DNA of 64,000 bases, taken from the NCBI RefSeq assembly GCF_943914565.1, contig NZ_CALUCN010000005.1, positions 147,514-211,513 on the forward strand, given 5' to 3'. Source of the stretch: an uncultured Tessaracoccus sp. Lineage in GTDB: Bacteria; Actinomycetota; Actinomycetes; Propionibacteriales; Propionibacteriaceae. Under the pieces are notes generated by a model, which ran no database searches, was not told where the DNA came from, and was given only the letters and a program-made list of their open reading frames with translations. A program made the translations under genes and the position numbers. The stretch's first letter is position 1. The number at the start of each line of letters is the position of its first letter. Positions 24,020 to 32,478 of the stretch are shown here, piece by piece.

Positions 24020-25437
24020 TGTTGCGTCATGTGGTGCGGATCATCCGCAGCGACTGGGCTGGATGGGCGCCAAGTATGGGTGTGGTCGCCGCGGTGACGG
24101 TCTTGGTGACAGCATGCATGAATCAGTTCGTCTGGACCAGCAGTACTGCGTTCTTGGAGGCCGCCCAGCGGTCGGGTCTGGACGGTGCAGAATTCGCGAT
24201 GGTCTCCATGACGATCTACACGGTGATCGCGCTGCTCGCTGTGTGCTCGCTGACGGTGGTGGGCTCCGCGACGGTGGAGCGCACGCGCAGCACGTTCGCC
24301 CAGTGGCGGCTGATGGGAGCTTCGCCACGCCAAGTACGCACGTGTTTGTGGGCGCTGGTGGGGCTGGCAAGTGCTCTCGGGGCGGTGCCGGGCGTGGTGG
24401 TTGGCTCGGTGTTGAGTTCTCTCGTGGTGCCGTGGTTCAACGAGATGGCCGGTGCGAGCTTTCCGGGCGGCACCGGTGAATTCGTTCCGCCACCCTTCAC
24501 TTCGAGCGCTGTGGCGGGCGGCACGGCACTGGTGCTTTCGGTGGTGACCTGTCTGTTGGGCGCTGCCTGGCCTGCGCATCGTGCGGCTCTAGTGGAGCCT
24601 GTCGAAGCGTTGCGTGGCCCCGAGTCTGTGCAGAACCATCGTGCGTGGGGGCGATGGGTCGTCGGAGGCCTGCTGTTGGCCTGCGCTGTGGCGATGGCGG
24701 TTGCCACACCCCGAACGCTGGATCCTACGCAGGTCGGACGGTCGACCACGGCGATGGTGAATGCGGCGACATGGGTCGGCGGGTTGAGCGCCGCGGCGGT
24801 GTACGTGACGGGACCCGCTTTGGTGCATGTCACCCTGAGCATCGCGCACCAGATCCTGCATCTCCTCCGGGTCCCCGTGGGACAGGTGGCGGCGCGCTCG
24901 GCTCGGGCGCAGGCGGCGATGAACGCGAACACGATCGCGCCGTTGGCTGCGGCGGTTGGGCTGGGCGGCGTCATCTTCACCGCGACCGGCTCCTACCTGG
25001 CTGTGATGGCCCGGGCGGGTGTCCCGCTGGAGGACCCGAACCTGACCGACGTCGCCCTTCTCTCGGGCCTGTTCTGCGTGATGGCGATCGCGACGAGCAT
25101 TGCGGTCATCGCGCTCAGCGGCCGCGACCAGCTGCGTGAGCACACGACGTTGCGCGCTTCTGGAATGAGCCCTGTGCAGGTCTCACGCTTGGTCGCGTGG
25201 CAGTCATTGTGTCTGGCTCTGTGCGCAGCCGGCATGGGGCTGCTTCCGATGGCTCTGGTCGCGTGGCTCGTGGTCAGTTGCTCACTGGCGCTGGTGGGCT
25301 CGGTGGTGCTGAGCGTGCCGGGGCTGGGGTTGGCTGCGGGTTTCTTGGTGTGCTGGTTCGTGCTGTGGTCCGTCCAGTTCAGCCAGGCGATGCCTTGGCT
25401 GCGCCGAGAGACAGCGGCAGGGCTGCGCCACGCCTGA
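24019..25437 (+). CDS. FtsX-like ABC transporter permease
   Basis: A 472-residue permease. It has an N-terminal membrane helix (about 18-36), an FtsX domain with several helices around 70-190, and a second helix block in the C-terminal half ending VCWFVLWSVQFSQAMPWLRR. The duplicated FtsX arrangement resembles permeases of the bacteriocin/antimicrobial-peptide type transporters. A GTG three bases upstream (24016) is an alternative start; ATG 24019 is preferred because of the TGATG junction with the ATPase gene. Substrate unknown. It is followed 49 bp later by the kinase gene. Confidence 0.88.
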   Translation: MLRHVVRIIRSDWAGWAPSMGVVAAVTVLVTACMNQFVWTSSTAFLEAAQRSGLDGAEFAMVSMTIYTVIALLAVCSLTVVGSATVERTRSTFAQWRLMGASPRQVRTCLWALVGLASALGAVPGVVVGSVLSSLVVPWFNEMAGASFPGGTGEFVPPPFTSSAVAGGTALVLSVVTCLLGAAWPAHRAALVEPVEALRGPESVQNHRAWGRWVVGGLLLACAVAMAVATPRTLDPTQVGRSTTAMVNAATWVGGLSAAAVYVTGPALVHVTLSIAHQILHLLRVPVGQVAARSARAQAAMNANTIAPLAAAVGLGGVIFTATGSYLAVMARAGVPLEDPNLTDVALLSGLFCVMAIATSIAVIALSGRDQLREHTTLRASGMSPVQVSRLVAWQSLCLALCAAGMGLLPMALVAWLVVSCSLALVGSVVLSVPGLGLAAGFLVCWFVLWSVQFSQAMPWLRRETAAGLRHA

Positions 25438-25486
25438 AACACTGGCAAGAGGAAACATCAGCAGTCGAGCTCTGAGAGGAGCGGCG

Positions 25487-26719
25487 GTGCAGGCTGTTCG
25501 GGACTGGTTCGATCAGACCCGCCGTGAGGATCGAGGTGCCGGCACGGCGTGGTTGGTGATCGTGCTCGCCTGCGTCGCGTTCCAGACGTTGATGGCCGCA
25601 CGCCTCCTGTTCGCTGGGAGCGCGCGCGATGGCATCGCGTTCGATCTCGTCCAGTCGACGTCGGGAGCCGTGGCCATCACGATTGGCGTGGTCCTCGCGG
25701 GGGTGACCTTGTTGTGGAGCCCCCGGCGGCCGGTGCTCACGCTGGCGGTCATCGGGGCCTTGTACCTGGCGGCGTCCGCGGTTGGCATGCACGACTACGT
25801 CGCCTTCCCGCTGCTCTTCGCACTGTTCCGCCTTGTCGTCGACACCGGCTTGATGTCCGTGGCGGCCTCGGTCGCATCGACTTGCGTCGGCATGCTCGCC
25901 AGTTCATGGCTGGCGACGTCGACGACGGTCGCTGACGAGTTCACCGGCCAGCTGAGCGTGGCGGCGCTCAGCATCCTGGCCGGGGTCGGGGTCCGCAGCG
26001 TGCGCGGCTGGAGAGCGGCCACCCAGCAGTCGCATCAGGACGCCGAGCGCGCCCGTGCCATCGCCGGTGAACGGGATCAGGCCATGGCGCGCACACGCAT
26101 CGCCGCCGAGCTCCACGACAGCGTCGGACACAACCTGACCGCCATCATCGCCCTGTCCCAAGGCCTTGCCGGTACCACCGAGAATCCAGAGCTCGACGAA
26201 TCGCTGGGGGACATCGAGACCCTGGCCCGCGAAGGACTCGGCGAGACGCGACGCGCTGTCGCCCTGCTCGGTCGCCTTGAGAACCCGGCCGCACCCGCTC
26301 CAAACCACCGCTCCCATAGCTGGGACGATGTCCATGCCGTGGCTGACCGCGTCCGATCCCTCGACGTCCCGGTGGTGGTGACCGAGACCGGACGACGCCC
26401 CGACGGATCGGCCGTCGCCGATCTCGGTTTCAGCATCGTCCGTGAAGCCCTCACCAACGCCCTGCGCTACACCGACCCCCTCGAACGAGCATCCATCGCG
26501 ATCGACCACCACACAACCAACGGCGCCCGGATCACCATCCGCAGCCATGGGCACCCGCGTTCGCCTGCCGGCCACGAGCCGGGCACTGGGCTGCAACGCC
26601 TCTCCCATCGAGTCACCGGCCAGGGAGGCACGTTCAACGCTGGGCCCGGCGAGCCCAACGAGTGGATCGTCGATGCCGAGCTACCACCCGGACTGAACGA
26701 GGAGAGCACCGATGCCTGA
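25487..26719 (+). CDS. NarL-type membrane sensor histidine kinase
   Basis: 410 residues. Five or six membrane helices occupy about residues 20-170, with only short external loops, so it probably senses within the membrane or through the adjacent transporter. The dimerisation/phosphorylation box reads ARTRIAAELHDSVGHNLTAI, whose His is the phosphoacceptor (HisKA_3 type). The ATPase part has REALTNALRYTDP (N box) and EPGTGLQRL (G box). It starts on GTG 25487, with GAGAGGAG upstream. The ATG of the response-regulator gene overlaps its stop by 8 nt (ATGCCTGA), so the two are a pair. Confidence 0.93.
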   Translation: MQAVRDWFDQTRREDRGAGTAWLVIVLACVAFQTLMAARLLFAGSARDGIAFDLVQSTSGAVAITIGVVLAGVTLLWSPRRPVLTLAVIGALYLAASAVGMHDYVAFPLLFALFRLVVDTGLMSVAASVASTCVGMLASSWLATSTTVADEFTGQLSVAALSILAGVGVRSVRGWRAATQQSHQDAERARAIAGERDQAMARTRIAAELHDSVGHNLTAIIALSQGLAGTTENPELDESLGDIETLAREGLGETRRAVALLGRLENPAAPAPNHRSHSWDDVHAVADRVRSLDVPVVVTETGRRPDGSAVADLGFSIVREALTNALRYTDPLERASIAIDHHTTNGARITIRSHGHPRSPAGHEPGTGLQRLSHRVTGQGGTFNAGPGEPNEWIVDAELPPGLNEESTDA

Positions 26720-27389
26720 CCCCCTGCGCATCATGCTGGTCGACGACCAGCCCATGGCACGTCGCGGCTTCGCCCTCATGCTCCGACGAAGCCCGAACCT
26801 CACCATGACCGTTGAAGCCAACAACGGCCAAGAAGCCCTCGACTTGCTCGCCGCCGCGCGAGAGGAAGCCGTCCCCCTTCCCGACGTGATCCTGATGGAC
26901 GTGCGCATGCCGGTGCTCGACGGCATCGAAACCACTCGTCGGATCACCCGCGCGTACCCGTCGGTGAAAGTCCTCGTGCTGACCACCTACGACGAGGACG
27001 ACTACGCCTTCGGAGCCCTCACTGCGGGCGCATCCGGATACCTCCTCAAAGACGTCCGCACCCCCGATCTCATCGCAGCAGTCGAAGCCGTCGCCCGCGG
27101 CGACGCCATCCTCACCCCACGCATCACCCGTCAGGTCATCGAACGCGGCATCCCCCGCGCACTCCCCCATGACCAGCAAGCCGAAATGCGAGCGCTACTC
27201 GATCAGCTCACACCCCGCGAACGCGACATCGCCCGACTCATCGCCGACGGCGACTCCAACACCGAGATCGCCCAACAACTCGTCATCGAGCCAGCATCCG
27301 TCCGCCGCAACGTCAGCCGCATCCTCACCAAACTCAACCTCCGCGACCGCGTCCAGATCGCCGTGCGCTGGCACAGAGCCGGACTGTAA
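26712..27389 (+). CDS. NarL/LuxR-family response regulator
   Basis: A 225-residue regulator. The receiver domain spans residues 1-120, with the acidic DD pair near residue 10, phosphoacceptor Asp in VILMDVRMPVLDG and Lys in YLLKDVRTPD. The C-terminal LuxR helix-turn-helix is LTPRERDIARLIADGDSNTE and following. It is partner to the kinase gene it overlaps and probably controls the ABC genes upstream in the same cassette. No inverted repeat that could be its operator was found upstream of 23279. After 27389 there are 158 bp without a gene before the convergent aminotransferase. Confidence 0.95.
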   Translation: MPDPLRIMLVDDQPMARRGFALMLRRSPNLTMTVEANNGQEALDLLAAAREEAVPLPDVILMDVRMPVLDGIETTRRITRAYPSVKVLVLTTYDEDDYAFGALTAGASGYLLKDVRTPDLIAAVEAVARGDAILTPRITRQVIERGIPRALPHDQQAEMRALLDQLTPRERDIARLIADGDSNTEIAQQLVIEPASVRRNVSRILTKLNLRDRVQIAVRWHRAGL

Positions 27390-27547
27390 CACCGACAACC
27401 GCCCAACACTCTCGCCCGCGGACCGAGCCACGCTCCCGATGAATGAAGCAACAGAGGTGGTGTACCTGTCATCTCGCGCCCCTCGTCGGGCAACAGCACA
27501 GCTGCCGGTTGAGGATTCGGGGCCTGAGTGGCCGAGGGAGATCGGGA

Positions 27548-28738
27548 TCACTCCCCCGCGCGCACGCGGGCGACGGCCTCGGCGATCCTCGGGAGGTTGT
27601 CGTCGTTCATCGCGGCGACGCAGATGCGGCCCGCGTCGGTGCCGTAGATCCCATGTTCCTCTCGCAGCCCCTGCATCTGCGCGGCACTCAGCCCGGTGTA
27701 GCTGAACATGCCACGCTGCTCGGCGATGAAGGCCATGTCGTCGACGCCGTGCTCGCCCAGCGCGCCGACGAGCTGGGTGCGCAGCGACGCGATCCGCTCC
27801 CGCATGTGCTGCAGCTCCTGCTCCCACGTCTGACGGAGCTCCCCGTCGCCGAGCACGGTCGCGACGACCTTCGCGCCGAACGTCGGCGGGTTGGAGTAGT
27901 TCGTGCGCGCGCAGATCTTCAGCTGGCTGAGCACGCGCCTCGCCTCGTCGGCGTCCGCGGCCACCGCGTGGAGCGCGCCCGTACGCTGCCCGTAGAGGCC
28001 GAACGTCTTGGAGTACGAAGTACTGAGCAGGAAGGGGGTGCCGGTGGCGAGCAGCTTCCGCACCACGGCACCGTCCTCCTCGAGCCCGGCGCCGAAGCCC
28101 TGGTAGGCCATGTCGACGAACGGGAACAGCCCGCGTTCGCCGAGGACCTCGATCATGCGGTCCCACTGCTCGTCGGAGAGGTCGTAGCCCGTGGGGTTGT
28201 GGCAGCAGGCGTGCAGCACGACGACGGCACCCTCGGGCGCGCCGCGCAGGCTGTCGAGCATGCCGTCGACGTCGATGGCGCGCGCCTCGGCGTCGTAGTA
28301 GCGGTACCGCTCGACGTGGAAGCCCGCGCGGGTGAACAGCGCGCGGTGGTTCTCCCAGCTCGGGTCCGAGATGAGCACGGTGCTCGTCGGGTGCAGCTGC
28401 CGCAGCAGGTCCGCACCGAGCTTCAGCGCCCCGGTGCCACCGAGCGACTGCATCGTCGCGACGCGGTCCAGGGCTTCGTCGCCGAGTGCGAGCGACCGCA
28501 CCTGCTCGCGGTAGGCGGGGAGCCCGTCGATGGGGAGGTAGCCGTGCGGCGCCTGCTCCGCAACGATGCGTTCCTGCGCCTCGCGCACGGCAGCCATGAG
28601 CGGCAGCGTCCCGGACTCGTCGAGGTACACGCCGACGCCCAGGTTGACCTTGTCGGTCCGTTCGTCGCGGCGGAGCGCCTCCGTGAGGCCGAGGATGGGA
28701 TCGGCGGGCGCGAGTTCGGCTCCTGCGAACAACGACAT
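27548..28738 (-). CDS. Aspartate/aromatic aminotransferase, class I fold
   Basis: A 396-residue PLP enzyme of the AspC/TyrB subgroup. The N-terminal MSLFAGAELAPADPILGL fits this group, with HACCHNPTGYDLSDEQW in the middle and the PLP-binding Lys in TSYSKTFGLYGQRTGAL. It exchanges amino groups between aspartate or aromatic amino acids and 2-oxoglutarate. The longer frame to 28783 is rejected because GGAAGGA lies upstream of the ATG ending at 28738 and homology begins there. Divergent from the glutamate-cysteine ligase-like gene. Substrate preference (aspartate or aromatic) is open. Confidence 0.93.
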   Translation of the reverse strand: MSLFAGAELAPADPILGLTEALRRDERTDKVNLGVGVYLDESGTLPLMAAVREAQERIVAEQAPHGYLPIDGLPAYREQVRSLALGDEALDRVATMQSLGGTGALKLGADLLRQLHPTSTVLISDPSWENHRALFTRAGFHVERYRYYDAEARAIDVDGMLDSLRGAPEGAVVVLHACCHNPTGYDLSDEQWDRMIEVLGERGLFPFVDMAYQGFGAGLEEDGAVVRKLLATGTPFLLSTSYSKTFGLYGQRTGALHAVAADADEARRVLSQLKICARTNYSNPPTFGAKVVATVLGDGELRQTWEQELQHMRERIASLRTQLVGALGEHGVDDMAFIAEQRGMFSYTGLSAAQMQGLREEHGIYGTDAGRICVAAMNDDNLPRIAEAVARVRAGE

Positions 28739-28823
28739 GACGCGGGTCCTTCCGTGAGATTCCGTCCCGGAGTCTACTGCCACCCATCACAATGACTGGG
28801 ACGAATCCACCAAGGGGTGAGGC

Positions 28824-29966
28824 ATGGACATTCGCTTCGGGCCCTCCGACCAGTCGACGGCCGGCATCGAGTGGGAGATGGCCATCGTCGACCGCGACAC
28901 GTTGGAGCAGGTCCCCGAAGCGGTGCGGGTCCTGGAGCAGGTCGACGACCCCGAGGAGGGTCCGATCCGCGGCGAGTACCTCGAGTCGATGCTCGAGCTC
29001 GTGAGCGGTGTCCACCACGACGTCGCCGCGGCAGAACGGGACATGCAGCAGTTGCTGGAGCGCGTCCTCGAGATGCTCGACCCCCACGGGCTCACGGTGC
29101 TGCCGATGGGCGCCCACCCGTTCGGGGATCCGACGGTGCAGCGACCCCGCGCGAAGGACCAGTACGCGCGGGTGGTGGCTCGCAACGCCTGGTGGGGCCG
29201 GCAGATGTGCGTGAACGGGCTGCACGTCCACGTCGGCGTCGACCACCGCGACAAGGCGCTGCCCATCGTGATGGGGATCGCGCGGCTCAGCTGCTACTTC
29301 ATCGCGCTCACGGCGTCGTCGCCGTTGTGGCTCGGCGAGGACACGGGCTTCGCTTCACACCGCACCATGCTGTTCCAGCAGCTCTCCACCAACGGCCCGC
29401 CGTACCGCATGACCGACTGGGACGCCTACGTCGCCTACGCACAGGAGCTCGCGGACCGCGGCATGATCGAGACCCCGGGCGAGATCCGGTGGGACGTGCG
29501 GCCGTCGCAGTGGGGCACGGTCGAGAACCGCCTGATGGACGCGGTGCCGACGACGTGGGAGCTGGGCGCGATCGCCGCGCTCAGCCAGTGCGTCGCTGAG
29601 CGCCTGAGCCGCGCGATCCTCGTCGACGAACCGATCTGGAAGCTGCCGCACTGGCTCATGCGGGAGAACCGGTGGCGGGCCGCACGCTACGGCGTGGCGG
29701 CCGAGGTGATGACGCCCCGGCCCGAGCAGCGCACCACGTCGCTCACCGACGGGCTCCTGTACTGGCTGCGCGAGGTCGAGCCGATCGCCGAGGAACTGGG
29801 CTGTGCCGAGCAGCTGGCCCGCGTGCGGCGCCTGCTGCGCGAGGGCCCGAGCTACCTGCGGCAGCGTCGGGTGTGGGAAGCTACGGGGGATGTGAAGGCC
29901 GTCGTCGGCAGCGTCCTCGACGAGACCCGCGCCGGCCACCCGAACTTCGAGGAGCAACCACGGTGA
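28824..29966 (+). CDS. Glutamate-cysteine ligase-like carboxylate-amine ligase (YbdK type, GCS2)
   Basis: A 380-residue ATP-grasp-like ligase of the GCS2 family. GIEWEMAIVD near the N-terminus carries the Glu pair for Mg-ATP; LPMGAHPFGDP and NGLHVHVGVDHRD are core GCS2 segments, and WDVRPSQWGTVENRLMD is the late conserved block. Relatives make gamma-glutamyl-cysteine or other gamma-glutamyl amides. The acceptor is not evident, and the label gshA/egtA is not justified. The GTG of the amidotransferase gene overlaps its stop by 4 nt, so the two are co-translated and could act on the same small molecule. Confidence 0.88.
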   Translation: MDIRFGPSDQSTAGIEWEMAIVDRDTLEQVPEAVRVLEQVDDPEEGPIRGEYLESMLELVSGVHHDVAAAERDMQQLLERVLEMLDPHGLTVLPMGAHPFGDPTVQRPRAKDQYARVVARNAWWGRQMCVNGLHVHVGVDHRDKALPIVMGIARLSCYFIALTASSPLWLGEDTGFASHRTMLFQQLSTNGPPYRMTDWDAYVAYAQELADRGMIETPGEIRWDVRPSQWGTVENRLMDAVPTTWELGAIAALSQCVAERLSRAILVDEPIWKLPHWLMRENRWRAARYGVAAEVMTPRPEQRTTSLTDGLLYWLREVEPIAEELGCAEQLARVRRLLREGPSYLRQRRVWEATGDVKAVVGSVLDETRAGHPNFEEQPR

Positions 29967-30694
29967 AGCCCTTCCTGATGCTCAGCCACCGTCCCGAGGA
30001 CGTCGAGGCCGAGCGGGAACACGTCGGTGTCGTGCGGTCGGCCCGGCTCGAGCCCCGGGACGTCGAGCAGCGACGACTGGATCAGGCGCACCTGGGCGAG
30101 GTGGATTTCGAGCAGTACTCGGGCGTCATCGTCGCCGGTGGTCCGTTCAGCATCTCCGACGAGGAGAAGTCCGACCAGCAGCGCCGCGTCGAGCGCGAGC
30201 TGCTCGGCGTGACCGAACGCTGCATCGAGGCGGACTTCCCGTTCCTGGGGCTCTGCTACGGGATGGGCGTGCTCGTCGTCGCGGCGGGCGGTGCCGTCGG
30301 CCGCGAACACGGCGAGGGCCCGAGCGCGCCGTGGATCGCCACCACCGTCGCCGGCGACGAGGACCCGCTCTTCGCCGATGTGCCGGAGCTCTTCCGCGCG
30401 TTCACCGGACACAAGGAGGCCGTGACGCGCGTCCCCGACGGCGCCGTCGTGCTCGCTGCGAACGCTGCCTGCCCGGTGCAGGCCATCCGTCTGGGCAGCA
30501 ACGTCCACGCCGTGCAGTTCCATCCCGAGCTCACCGGCCGCGCGCTCGCGCAACGGCTCGTCGTGTACCAGGACTTCGGGTACTTCCCGCCGCACGAGGT
30601 CGACGGGCTCGTGCGCTGGGCCAACGGCACCGACGTCGGCGACGCCGCCGCGTCGATCGTGCGTGCGTTCGTGCGCCGGCACGCACGGGACTGA
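29963..30694 (+). CDS. Class I glutamine amidotransferase, GMP-synthase-like
   Basis: 243 residues. The nucleophile elbow is FLGLCYGMGVL (Cys), and the His and Glu of the triad are in VQFHPELTG. The GVIVAGGPFSISD oxyanion strand is also present. There is no synthetase domain, so it is a free-standing member of the group. It is coupled to the upstream ligase gene by a GTGA overlap. It may supply ammonia or hydrolyse gamma-glutamyl bonds of the ligase product (inference). A long frame upstream inside the ligase gene is a shadow. Confidence 0.9.
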   Translation: MKPFLMLSHRPEDVEAEREHVGVVRSARLEPRDVEQRRLDQAHLGEVDFEQYSGVIVAGGPFSISDEEKSDQQRRVERELLGVTERCIEADFPFLGLCYGMGVLVVAAGGAVGREHGEGPSAPWIATTVAGDEDPLFADVPELFRAFTGHKEAVTRVPDGAVVLAANAACPVQAIRLGSNVHAVQFHPELTGRALAQRLVVYQDFGYFPPHEVDGLVRWANGTDVGDAAASIVRAFVRRHARD

Positions 30695-30723
30695 GTCGCG
30701 CCCCGGGACACGGGCCCGGGGCG
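30695..30723. terminator. Bidirectional terminator between the amidotransferase gene and sigA
   Basis: Perfect 11-bp arms CGCGCCCCGGG (30695-30705) and its complement (30713-30723) with a 7-nt loop. It begins at the base after the amidotransferase stop and lies 10 bases from the sigA stop on the other strand. Confidence 0.8.
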
Positions 30724-30733
30724 CGGAACGTGA

Positions 30734-32290
30734 TCAGTCGAGGTAGTCGCGCAGCACCTGCGAGCGCGACGGGTGCCTGAGCTTGCTCATCGTCTTCGAC
30801 TCGATCTGGCGGATGCGCTCGCGCGTCACGCCGTAGACCTTGCCGATCTCGTCGAGCGTCTTGGGCTGCCCGTCGGTGAGGCCGAAGCGCATGCTCACGA
30901 CTCCTGCCTCGCGCTCCGAGAGGGTGTCGAGGACGTCGTTCAGTTGCTCCTGCAGGAGCGTGAAGTTGACGGCGTCGGCGGGGACGACCGCCTCCGAGTC
31001 CTCGATGAGGTCGCCGAACTCCGAGTCGCCGTCCTCACCCAGCGGGGTGTGCAGCGAGATCGGCTCGCGGCCGTACTTCTGGACCTCGATGACCTTCTCC
31101 GGGGTCATGTCGAGCTCCTCCGCGAGCTCCTCCGGGGTGGGTTCGCGGCCCAGGTCCTGCAGCATCTGCCGCTGCACCCGGGCGAGCTTGTTGATGACCT
31201 CCACCATGTGCACGGGGATGCGGATGGTGCGGGCCTGGTCCGCCATCGCGCGGGTGATGGCCTGCTTGATCCACCACGTGGCGTAGGTGGAGAACTTGTA
31301 GCCCTTGGTGTAGTCGAACTTCTCGACCGCGCGGATGAGACCGAGGTTGCCTTCCTGGATCAAATCGAGGAAGAGCATGCCGCGACCGGTGTACCGCTTG
31401 GCGAGGGACACGACGAGGCGCAGGTTGGCCTCGAGGAGGTGGTTCTTCGCACGGCGACCGTCCTCCTGGATCCACAGGTAGTCCTCGACGTCGGACTCCT
31501 TGACGGGGTGCTCCTCGTCGCCGAGGGCCTCCTCCGCGAACAGGCCGGCCTCGATGCGCTTGGCGAGCTCGACCTCCTGGACGGCGTTCAGCAGTGCGAC
31601 CTTGCCGATCTGCTTCAGGTAGTCCTTCACCGGGTCCGCGGTGGCGCCGGCGGAGACGACCTGTTGCTCGGGTTCGTCGGTGTCGTCGGAGTCGGAGAGC
31701 GCGAACCCCTCCTCCTTGGCCAGCTCCTTCTCGTCCTTGGCCTCCTCCTTCTCGTTGAAGCCGGACTCGTCGACGTCGTCCAGCGAGCGGCGCTTGCCAC
31801 CCACCGTCATGACGATGTGGTCGCCGTCCTTGTCGGCCTTGGAGATGTGCACCTCACCGGCAGCCACCTGCGCGACCGTGGGCTCGTCGACGTGCGGAGC
31901 CTGCTTGCGGCCCTTCGCAGCGCTGCTCTTGCTGCTCTTGCTGGCCTTGGTGGTCGTCCGCTTCGTCGTGGTCCGCTTGGTGGTACCGCGCTTCGTCGTG
32001 CTCGACGTCGAGCCGGCCTTGGCCTTCGTCGTCGGCTTGGACCCGGTGGACTTCGAGGCAGCCGACTTCGTCGCTGCGGACTTGGACGCAGCCGACGTCG
32101 AACTCGTGGACTTCGACCCCGTGGACTTCGCGGCCGACGTCGTCTTGCGGCCGGAGGACTTCGTGGCCTTGGACGTGGTGGGACGCTTGGCGGCGGTGGT
32201 CCTGCTGCCGCGGCGGGTCGTCTGCTCGGGCTGGCCGGCGTCACCAGCCTCCTGAGCGGAGCTCGTCCTGGCCTTGCGGGAATCCGACAC
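30734..32290 (-). CDS. sigA: Principal RNA polymerase sigma factor (SigA/HrdB)
   Basis: A 518-residue group 1 sigma-70 factor. Residues 1-130 form a low-complexity, basic Lys/Ser/Thr/Ala tract with repeated TTKR and SAASKS units, resembling histone-H1-like tails, followed by an acidic stretch. Region 1.2 begins at DPVKDYLKQIGKVALL. Region 2 contains LIQEGNLGLIRAVEKFDY and TYATWWIKQAITRA. Region 4 ends VTRERIRQIESKTMSKLRHP. It starts on GTG with GGAGG upstream. Divergent from sigB across 188 bp. The basic tail is also found, at variable length, in other actinobacterial principal sigma factors. Confidence 0.97.
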   Translation of the reverse strand: MSDSRKARTSSAQEAGDAGQPEQTTRRGSRTTAAKRPTTSKATKSSGRKTTSAAKSTGSKSTSSTSAASKSAATKSAASKSTGSKPTTKAKAGSTSSTTKRGTTKRTTTKRTTTKASKSSKSSAAKGRKQAPHVDEPTVAQVAAGEVHISKADKDGDHIVMTVGGKRRSLDDVDESGFNEKEEAKDEKELAKEEGFALSDSDDTDEPEQQVVSAGATADPVKDYLKQIGKVALLNAVQEVELAKRIEAGLFAEEALGDEEHPVKESDVEDYLWIQEDGRRAKNHLLEANLRLVVSLAKRYTGRGMLFLDLIQEGNLGLIRAVEKFDYTKGYKFSTYATWWIKQAITRAMADQARTIRIPVHMVEVINKLARVQRQMLQDLGREPTPEELAEELDMTPEKVIEVQKYGREPISLHTPLGEDGDSEFGDLIEDSEAVVPADAVNFTLLQEQLNDVLDTLSEREAGVVSMRFGLTDGQPKTLDEIGKVYGVTRERIRQIESKTMSKLRHPSRSQVLRDYLD

Positions 32291-32421
32291 GGTTGTTCCT
32301 CCGAATTTAGGGCATGCAACGTCCCGGTCTGGTCAAGGGACGCGTCGTCCATCTTTGCACGCGATCCCACCGGATTCAACCGCGCGACCACCCGCCCGCG
32401 GAAGATTCCCCGCGGCTTTCG

Positions 32422-32447
32422 GGAACCTTTCCACCCCACTGTCCGTT
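32422..32447 (+). promoter_or_regulatory. ECF/SigH-type promoter upstream of sigB
   Basis: GGAACC (32422-32427, preceded by a G) is followed by a 16-base spacer and CGTT (32444-32447). This is the GGAAC-N16-CGTT pattern read by SigH/SigR/SigE-type ECF sigma factors. The start of transcription would be near 32455, giving a leader of about 25 nt with an AAAGGAG ribosome site. In M. tuberculosis sigB is transcribed from a similar ECF-dependent promoter. Confidence 0.6.
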
Positions 32448-32478
32448 GTAGTTGTTGGCAGGCTGCGAAAGGAGTCAC

